Source: Litomosoides sigmodontis
Taxonomy: Eukaryota > Nematoda > Chromadorea > Rhabditida > Onchocercidae
Assembly: GCA_963070105.1 (NCBI GenBank)
Contig: OY718807.1
Span: forward strand, 7,603,983 to 7,667,982
DNA length: 64,000 nucleotides
Direction: 5' to 3'
The translations under genes were made by a program, and so were the position numbers. Every line of letters begins with the position of its first letter. Position 1 is the stretch's first letter. Of the stretch, positions 53,861-64,000 are shown one piece after another. The notes below the pieces were generated by a model. It was not told the DNA's origin. It did not search any database and saw nothing but the letters and a program-made list of their open reading frames with translations.

Positions 53861-56215
53861 CGGATGTATTCAGGTTGACGTAATGCTTGACGAGGTGAGG
53901 CGAGGGGGCCTCACCTCAAGAGAGGTGGCACTAGAAGAACCACGCCACTTCCTACAAGCACTTAGCAGGCGACCACTTAGTGAGATGACGTAGTTTCGTT
54001 CAAGGACCGTTCAGTTACACACGTTCCTTCCGCTGAACCGCCGCACCATTGACAGTTAAGGCACTTGAAACCTAGTCGATCAAATTCCCTTCTACCCTCT
54101 CGTTGCTGTTGAAAGTGAATAAAATTTGCAATGAACTTTTCGAAATGCAACTTCTTGCGGCCTCACAAACGACAAGCTATTCTTCACGACAGACATGTCA
54201 TCGCAGTGACGAAGTGATCCTGTAGCTGTAAGTTAAATCCAATTTCAATTCTTTAAACCATTTTTCAAGCATATTGTGCTGCGCGTCTGTTCTTTGACCG
54301 AACTTCGGCTATCGCATATTTTGCATATTTGTGAAAATTGTGAAGTGAATTTCTGTAAAAAATGCTATCAGCGCTTTGCATAAATTATTTTCTAATACAA
54401 TGCTACAGCTAAAATTGAATTATTGGACAGAAGGAATTAAGCAGCGATTGCTGAGTTTCATTGTTGGGCGTGGACTTGCCTTTTCATAACTTTGCATAAA
54501 AGGACCTCCGACAGTGCCAAAGCGAAGTTTTCGGGTTCTCTCCGCCAAGCAGTTTTTTAAATACTTTGTAAATTTCAGAATTGGTGGTAAACTGCGTCGA
54601 TCAACATGTGCTTCTCACACTTCCTTCTCCTCTTCCTCGTTCACTCAAACACTCATCCTGCGGCAAGTTCATTGAAGCTTAGAGGACATTGTGACATTGT
54701 GCTATTTGTGATGAATAATTTCGTGTAATTTTAGCAAGCACAAACACAACCGCCAAATTCGATCGATTTGCTGCTGCCAGGTGCTGCGGCAAGTGACGGA
54801 CAAATGGAATTTAAGGAGGAATTGCAGACGGAAGGATACGACGAAATGAAGACAGAATCACCCAACCTGCCATTTCACGGTGAGAACGCCGAATTAGACT
54901 TGCAGCACCGCCACGTCCCCTCAAAAAAAGTGCGGCGAGAGAAGAATTCAAAGGCTAGCGCCACGACGACGTGTGGTAGGAGTGTGAATTACAACTGTTC
55001 GGGATGCGGGAAACAGTTCGCTAAATTATCCTCATTGGTCAGTCATCAGAGGACCCATAACAAGCAGTATGCTTGCTCAACGTGCGGAAGAAATTTTTCT
55101 CGTTCATCGTCGTTGAACATACATATGAGGGGTCACACCGGTGAGAGGCCCTACGGCTGTTTGGTATGCGGTAAAGCGTTCCCTGACTTATCGACATTGA
55201 TTGGTCATCTGAGAATTCATTCCGGTGAAAAGCCGTACAACTGCTCACTTTGTGGGAGGACGTTCCGTCAGCCATCGTACTTGAAGGAACATCTGAGGAT
55301 TCACACCGGTGAAAAGCCGTACAACTGCTCACTTTGTGGGAGGACGTTCCGTCAGCTACCGCACTTGAAGAAACATCTGAGGACTCACACCGGTGAAAAG
55401 CCGTATAATTGTTCGAGATGCGGGAAACCGTTCCGTGAATTATGCCATTTGAAACAGCATGAGGTTATTCACACCGGTTATAGGCCATACAATTGTTCGA
55501 AATGCGAGAAATCGTTTACTAGATTAGCGCATTTGAAATTTCATCAGAGGACCCACACGGGTGAAACAAATCGCAGACGTGCTAAACGTGTGGAGTAGGT
55601 TTTTCTCATTCGTCGTCGTTGAACAACCATAGGAGGCGTCACACCGGTGAAAGACCGTACGGTTTCCAGTAATCTCATTTGAGAAAACACATGAAGAATA
55701 TTCATGGAAGTTAAAATCGGTGCAACAATCCGCGAAGCCTCCGAAAGGAAAGTCACAACAGTGCGCGGCATCCTTTCAACTGTTTTTTTAAAAACGTAAA
55801 TTTGTGTAATTTTTCTGCTGTTAACATAACTTTCTGCCACGTTTCAATGAATAAAATACGTTTTATCAAATATGAAATGGCTCACTCACAAACACGCCGA
55901 TCAATCACGCCGTAAATTTTATTTAGCAAATGAGAACGGAATAAAATGCAGTGGATGATAATAGGTCATAGGCTAATGAAGTATATCACCCAAATTGAAC
56001 AGCAATATTGCGACAGTAAGATGACGTCGGACGACAAGGTCAAGCTTCGCGGTTACTGTCCTTTGATGGTGTCACTTATCGTTGACCGATTTGCTGTTGA
56101 AAGTGACCACGCAAAGTTTGCGATTGTTACGATTCAGTTCCAAAGCTTTCTCAAATATCACTGATCCACTCTTTTCCTTCAATTTTCATTTATCATTTTT
56201 TTTTTGAAGTCCCAA
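53861..56215 (+). repeat. duplicated unit, copy B (zinc-finger gene with flanks)
   Basis: Direct repeat of 44078-46600. It lacks about 150 bases present in copy A. At that junction sits a 10-bp inverted repeat, GAGGTGAGGC (53892-53901) and GCCTCACCTC (53908-53917). Its 3' part contains an open frame at about 55949-56164 (MQWMIIGHRL...) that copy A breaks by a small insertion. That frame has no recognisable family. Confidence 0.9.
54735..55598 (+). CDS. seven-finger C2H2 zinc-finger protein, copy B
   Basis: Paralogue of the gene at 45105, with the same length, layout and linkers; the internal ATG is at 54804 and the candidate GC-donor exon at 54606-54662. By eye the coding parts differ at about 18 bases: 14 replacements and 4 silent changes. 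Most replacements fall in the fingers, at or beside helix positions that read DNA: finger 2 -1 His to Arg, finger 4 +2 Pro to Ser and +3 His to Tyr, finger 5 +6 Glu to Lys, finger 6 -1 Gln to Glu and +2 Phe to Cys, finger 7 +3 Asn to His. All zinc ligands are intact, so the gene looks functional with altered target preference. Confidence 0.85.
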   Translation, partial: QAQTQPPNSIDLLLPGAAASDGQMEFKEELQTEGYDEMKTESPNLPFHGENAELDLQHRHVPSKKVRREKNSKASATTTCGRSVNYNCSGCGKQFAKLSSLVSHQRTHNKQYACSTCGRNFSRSSSLNIHMRGHTGERPYGCLVCGKAFPDLSTLIGHLRIHSGEKPYNCSLCGRTFRQPSYLKEHLRIHTGEKPYNCSLCGRTFRQLPHLKKHLRTHTGEKPYNCSRCGKPFRELCHLKQHEVIHTGYRPYNCSKCEKSFTRLAHLKFHQRTHTGETNRRRAKRVE

Positions 56216-56307
56216 AACTCTTTCTTTCAACTTTCATCTATACACTTACCGGGTAAAATTCTAAAATTTCTTTAATCCTATCAATAGAAATGAAATGAAA
56301 GGTAGTG

Positions 56308-59140
56308 ATGTGCGGTCGTTTCGATCTAATGCGATCACTCCTTCTACTGCTTACGTTTAATTGCTTAGCTAACGCTCAACACACCGAAGAAAAAGCTTTC
56401 TTAAGTGATTTCAATCAAACATTAATTGAAAAGTATACGAGGTATCAGTCACTTCCAGCAAATCTTCTGCCCATTTTTCCTTGTTTAGCATTCCATTTCA
56501 TCTTAATTAAAATAAATTAGCGCTCTAAGTTAAAAATTTTTCATTTCAATATCCATTGTTAAATTTTAAGTGAAATAAACTCGATGGATGGCTATGCTCG
56601 TCTTTACTATATGAATGTTCTTGGTAAGCTTGCATTTTATTCTCGAATTTATCGGATGTGGATTGATCAGCCGTTCACAGCTCGTAGCAATTTCGTCTAT
56701 GCCTTTCCGCAAATTAATTTCTCAAACGATCTTCATAAAGTATGCATTCAGGGATTTAAGGTTGGCTGTTTGATTTTGTTTTTGAATTAAATAATTAAGA
56801 GTGAGAGGGCAGCAGGAACAGCATACTTATTTATTATTCCCTTTCATGTCTAAGACTAATTAATTTTGTATTCGTTTTGAAGTTAAAAACAGCCGCACTC
56901 ATATTTAATTACAAAAAAAAGCATTTTAAAAACCATTTGGAATTTTGAAAGTGACGTTTTATGTGCAATATCGAACTAATACTTTTTGTTCATCCTTTTC
57001 AAACATTCCGTTCCAAGTTCAATTTGATTTTTTTTTATGGCGTCAATTGTTGGGTTACCTGTAATTGTTAACTTATCAGTTGGAATTGCATTGATAGTTT
57101 GATCAATCAACAAAGATAATTTGGAATTGCAATTAAAAATTTTGAAAACAAATTATGCTAGAACTCTTGAAGCTTGGTAATTTGCAAAATTTTGCTGCAT
57201 CATTTAACTTGTCCGGTCCAAGTAATAGAATTAATCGGAAATGTAATGCATGCATTAATGAGTATTTCAGTCATGCATTGATGTTATTTGGAGTGATATT
57301 AAAAAGCGTAATGTGTTCCTTTTCACATCTGATGTTTACAACGAATTTATCGTAAGGTAAAGGGAAGTTGAAATTTACATTAATTCATCTAAATTTAGTT
57401 CACTTTAATTCACTGAAAAATACCCTACCATTTAAATTATCATCGTGCAATTAAGGAGAAGTGAAGTTCGTCGATTAATTCATCAAGAAATGTTTGATTA
57501 CGATTTTTCCGCGATTTACTTGTTGTGTTGGATGACAATGAATGGTATTAGTATTATGGAGAAATTACCATATTGCAATATTCAACCGATCAGCACATCT
57601 GTTGTTAGGAAATTTTTGAAAAAAAAATTTTATCAAAATTTTTGATTATCTTTGATAGTTTTAATTAAACGTAATAATTGCATATAAAATCAGCAATTCA
57701 GATATTTTTTACAAATTTCAAAACGATTGAATTAAAACGTTTGCTTATATTAACTATCATATTATTATAATTACTCCATTAATCAATTAAACTGCTAAGT
57801 TAATTATTAACCCAAATTACTAAATTAAATTAATTATTACAGTTATAATTATTATATTGATTGTTGAATGGATTATATTTTTAGTTCGTTGCAAAAATTC
57901 TTGCCTCAATCTTTTTTGCATATTTTTTCTCCACCAAAGTGAATACCTTTTACTCTTGCAGGAGGAGAAAAGTGCACAAATAGAACGAAAACAGCGACAT
58001 GACGAATACATTGCAAGTTTAAAATTTTAAAAATTTCCTTAAAATATTTAAATTTCCTTCACAATAGATGTATGCATTGTTCGATTTTTTTATAATGAAA
58101 AAAAAATTCCTACAATTTTTTTGGAAAAAAAACAGTTGAAGTGGCGCAGCCTTTTTCTTAACCTATAATTGGAGTGGCGTAGCTTTTTCATTAACCTGCA
58201 ATTGAAGTGGCCTAGTCGTGTGCTGGCCAGCAATTTAACATTCAACAATAAAATGCATGTGACACTGGGATCATTTGACACAGAGCCATTTCGTTGTGCG
58301 AAATCAAGGTAAGACAAGCTAGCTAGCTCCGATACATCAATCACTCATGCCGCTGCAAGTACCATAAATAATGATGTTCGACTACTGCACGACTTGTTGC
58401 AGTTTTTGCGTGAATGGTTGCAAGCCATCACCGTGTCCGGCAAATGGTACGTGTGTTGTGAAGTCCAGCTATAATGAGGATCTCATCGGAATGTATCGGA
58501 ATTTATGGAATGTCTCATGTGATTGTCCTGAGTCCGGCTACATCTTTCGGTTAGCTCATTTTTCTTTTAGTGCTTAAAAAGTGACGTGGACTGGAGTTCC
58601 TGGAGTTCAGTTCAGTTTAGTTTAGTTAAATTAGAACATAATTTACTAGTTATTAATTAGCAATTGCTAAAAATGGCAAAATTAATTTAGATAATCTTCC
58701 CTTAACACATTAAATTTTAAATTATTTTAAGTTATTTGTGTGCAATTAATTCTAATTAATAAATCGTGCAGATTTGATGTAGACAAATGCGTGGATATTA
58801 ATGAATGCTTATATGTTAATTGTGAACAAATACACGGTGGTAAGTTGCATTTTTTGAGGATATATCAATCATTTCAGATTAATTCAATTAATCATTTCGG
58901 ATTTAATTGTACAGCTGACATTTTGCAGATAATTGGGAATGCGTTAATTTGAAAGGTTCATATAGTTGCGTATGTAAATTAGGATTTATACCTGTAAATA
59001 ACAGTTGCATACCTGTGACACTCCTTCCCGGCTTATCGTGGAAGGGACCGGCACTTGCAGGAGCCGCAAATTTTCATTTACACGAAATTATTTTAATTGC
59101 TTTCCTTAATGCTATTAATGCGGTAAATTGTTTTTGTTGA
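56308..59140 (+). CDS. secreted or surface protein with calcium-binding-type EGF domains
   Basis: Exons 56308-56441, 56571-56760, 57173-57351 and 57456-57600 are in phase (216 codons). They start with a signal peptide (MRSLLLLLTFNCLANA). A conserved-looking N-terminal domain of unknown type follows, with KCNACINEYF. A gap follows in which 57962-58016 (EEKSAQIERKQ) and 58231-58308 (HVTLGSFDTEPF) are candidate exons; the second joins in phase to 58403-58549, the first does not fit it. Then 58403-58549 encodes an EGF-like domain (CVNGCKPSPCPANGTC). Exons 58772-58839 and 58929-59140 encode a calcium-binding EGF (DINECLYVNCEQ, LKGSYSCVCKLGF). The C-terminus is hydrophobic (HEIILIAFLNAINA), consistent with a GPI-anchor signal. 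Alternatively a donor there leads to a last exon at 59358-59468. I do not recognise the family. Confidence 0.75.
58136..58213. repeat. 33-bp tandem repeat, about 2.4 units
   Basis: Units at 58136-58168, 58169-58201 and a partial one at 58202-58213, diverged, each starting TTGAAGTGGC or TTGGAGTGGC. They lie in an intron of the EGF gene. The period of 33 keeps a minus-strand frame open, but that frame has no other support. Confidence 0.8.
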
Positions 59141-60509
59141 TGTTTATTTGTTTACAATAAGCGACTTGTTTATCAATAATAGCAGAAGTGCTTCAATGAC
59201 ATTTAATTGATAAAATTTTAAAAAATCGAATTTCTTTAATTAGCTTATAATTAACTTGCTCGTTGATATCGTAAGCGTGCAATTCATTCATTTCCAACAA
59301 ATTTCAATTGTCGAGAATTTTCTGAATTTGATTTGGGTTTGTTGTTTGCTATAATAGGACGGATTCACGCAGCCTATTATAGCTTGTCAAGAGCTTATCC
59401 GATTTCGTTTACCGAGTTGCGGTATGATAGAAGTGGTGCGATTGCTGACGAAGGATATAGCTTATTAATAGATAGTTTATTAGCAGAGCAATAGCTCGTA
59501 ACACAATGTAAGAAGTTCACACGTACGTGGTGGTACGAATAAGCCGTGTTGGATCGGATGGAGGATGTTGGTGGGGCGACTGGTAAGAAAGAATGAGAAG
59601 CTTAATTTAGTATGAATCGGTAGGTAAAGAGGCTAAGGTTCAGTTGACAAGTACCACGCACGAGGACTGCTTTAACTGTCTACTACAATTTAGGTATTTG
59701 GGACGGATGATTGATAATGCTAATGGAAGAATTACATTACAGTAATTGACATGCTAGAGAAGCTAATACATTGCTGGTGAAATGGGTGCGGCAACCGCTT
59801 AGGATAAAGCGTAATTAATAAATGTTAAATATGGAATGGAATTATCTCATACATTGCGAAATAAGCTAAATTATGGTTGGCAACAACGGTTAAACAGATA
59901 TCTAACTTGTAAATGAATTGTAATTAACTGTAAGGTTACAGCTGGGGCGCTGTCATCAGAGTAGCTGGGGAAGTAAGTAATAATATTTTCGAATTCTCGA
60001 CACCAATTTCATTTCCCTCCTATTGGCATTATTTTATCATTGCCTTGCTGGATATACTGAAATTTAACTGAAACTGGAAGAGAGGAAGGAAGGAAAATAG
60101 CAAACTGTTTTTGAGTGGAAGAAAGAGCGAACTATTTTAATTTTTTTTCTTTTTTCACTTTTTTCTCCTTGCAACAGATAAGTGCAAAATTTATTAATTA
60201 AATTTCAAATTTCACTTCTCTAATGCAATGATATGTTTTGCCTTAAAAGCAGTAGCAATAATTGTAAAAATCACTTATCAACAATAGTCAGTAACTGCTC
60301 CATTTATTCCACTCCAACACATTACATCCTATACTTATCATGATAATAATTAATTTGGTGATAATTATGAGGATGTGTGATAGTTAAATGGTAAATTCTT
60401 CAAGGAGTAGTTTGTTTCCTTCTTTTTTTTTGTTCAAATTAAATTTTCATTTCATTTTTTCTTTTCATCAGGTAGAGTAATCTGTGCTAGTCAATTTAAA
60501 TGTTCTTAC
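59141..60509. other. region between convergent EGF and Fn1-like genes
   Basis: Contains the candidate extra last exon of the EGF gene (59358-59468 or, in another frame, to 59494). On the minus strand there is an acceptor near 59983 that could give the Fn1-like gene a two-codon final exon. Otherwise nothing seen. Confidence 0.4.
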
Positions 60510-63534
<3,025 letters not shown>

Positions 63535-63542
63535 TATCAATT

Positions 63543-63577
<35 letters not shown>
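63543..63577. repeat. (ATC)n microsatellite beside the Fn1-like gene start
   Basis: About eleven ATC units just upstream (minus strand) of the start codon at 63534. Confidence 0.9.
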
Positions 63578-64000
63578 TATTATTAATTATTATTGTATTA
63601 ATTAGTGGATGCACTAGAAATGTGCTATTTCAGCTGATGCATTTCGATCTGATAAACACTTCATGGCCAACAGTACTTTACCTATCATAATTGCTCCGCT
63701 GATTTATAGCAGTTTTTAGGTTACTTGATGATTTTCGTTTACTCAATCTCCTCATAAATCGTTAATTATGAGGTAAATTAATGAAATTTTTTCTTTGAAA
63801 TAAATCATTCCGTAGAAATGCTATGTGTCGGCAACACTCACACAGTATTTTTAAGAGATAAATAAAATTCATTCAATTATCCGTGTTACAATTCAACTGT
63901 CAGTGCTACAGTTCAATAATTATTCGATTGCTAAATTTTGCACGGTTTGTACGGTTTTGCACCGTTCGCAGTACGGTCGGTTGTAGATGTGAATTTTTCT
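63578..64000. other. upstream region of the Fn1-like gene
   Basis: AT-rich, with a repeated GTGTTACAATTCAA/GTGCTACAGTTCAA motif near 63883-63917 and short ACGGTT/CCGT repeats near 63951-63979. No gene seen. Confidence 0.4.

Noticed and set aside
55949..56164. 72-codon open frame downstream of zinc-finger copy B
   Set aside because: The matching part of copy A is frameshifted and there is no known family. Noted within the duplicated unit only.

Overview
The window is eukaryotic and most likely a nematode. It is very AT-rich. Genes are cut into small exons with GT-AG introns (a few look GC-AG). Several start codons sit just after a good 3' splice site with no visible upstream exon, as expected for spliced-leader trans-splicing. 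Several proteins look nematode-type. A spirurid or filarial-like worm is a guess. No bacterial, viral or transposon genes were recognised, nor any rRNA or tRNA.

Layout, left to right: (1) 1-1518 (+), 3' end of a single-pass membrane protein gene. (2) 3276-6025 (+), a complete seven-exon CLCC1-type ER/intracellular chloride channel gene. (3) 7904-8285 (+), a two-exon heterotrimeric G-protein gamma subunit ending in a CaaX box. (4) 11.8-16.2 kb (-), a tentative gene rebuilt from eleven small, phase-compatible exons, function unknown. (5) 16-25 kb, a gene-poor stretch rich in microsatellites. (6) 25175-30020 (+), an AMMECR1 homologue. (7) 33772-36787 (+), a Cys-rich protein with a two-fold internal repeat. 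(8) 36767-42087 (-), an endophilin-B-type N-BAR gene converging on (7); no SH3 domain was found. (9) 44-46.6 kb and 53.9-56.2 kb, two near-identical copies of a unit carrying a seven-finger C2H2 gene. They flank (10) a complete 17-exon IFT80 gene, 47037-53521 (+). (11) 56308-59140 (+), a secreted or surface EGF-domain protein. (12) 60510-63534 (-), a secreted protein made of repeated one-exon modules resembling the MIG-18/fibronectin-I-like domain.

Exon chains for CLCC1, the G-gamma subunit, AMMECR1, endophilin B and IFT80 were checked by hand for reading-frame phase and agreement with the protein family. Those five calls are solid, except the 3' end of the endophilin gene. The genes do not form one pathway. 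IFT80 is ciliary (sensory neurons in worms), the G-gamma subunit acts in GPCR signalling, CLCC1 and endophilin B act on ER and other membranes, and the EGF and Fn1-like genes are extracellular.

The most striking points are: two very long, nearly pure AAT arrays (about 0.67 and 1.25 kb) inside introns of two different genes; the duplicated zinc-finger unit, whose copies differ mainly at DNA-contacting helix positions; an in-frame 33-bp tandem duplication in the IFT80 propeller; and convergent genes whose predicted last exons overlap on opposite strands.
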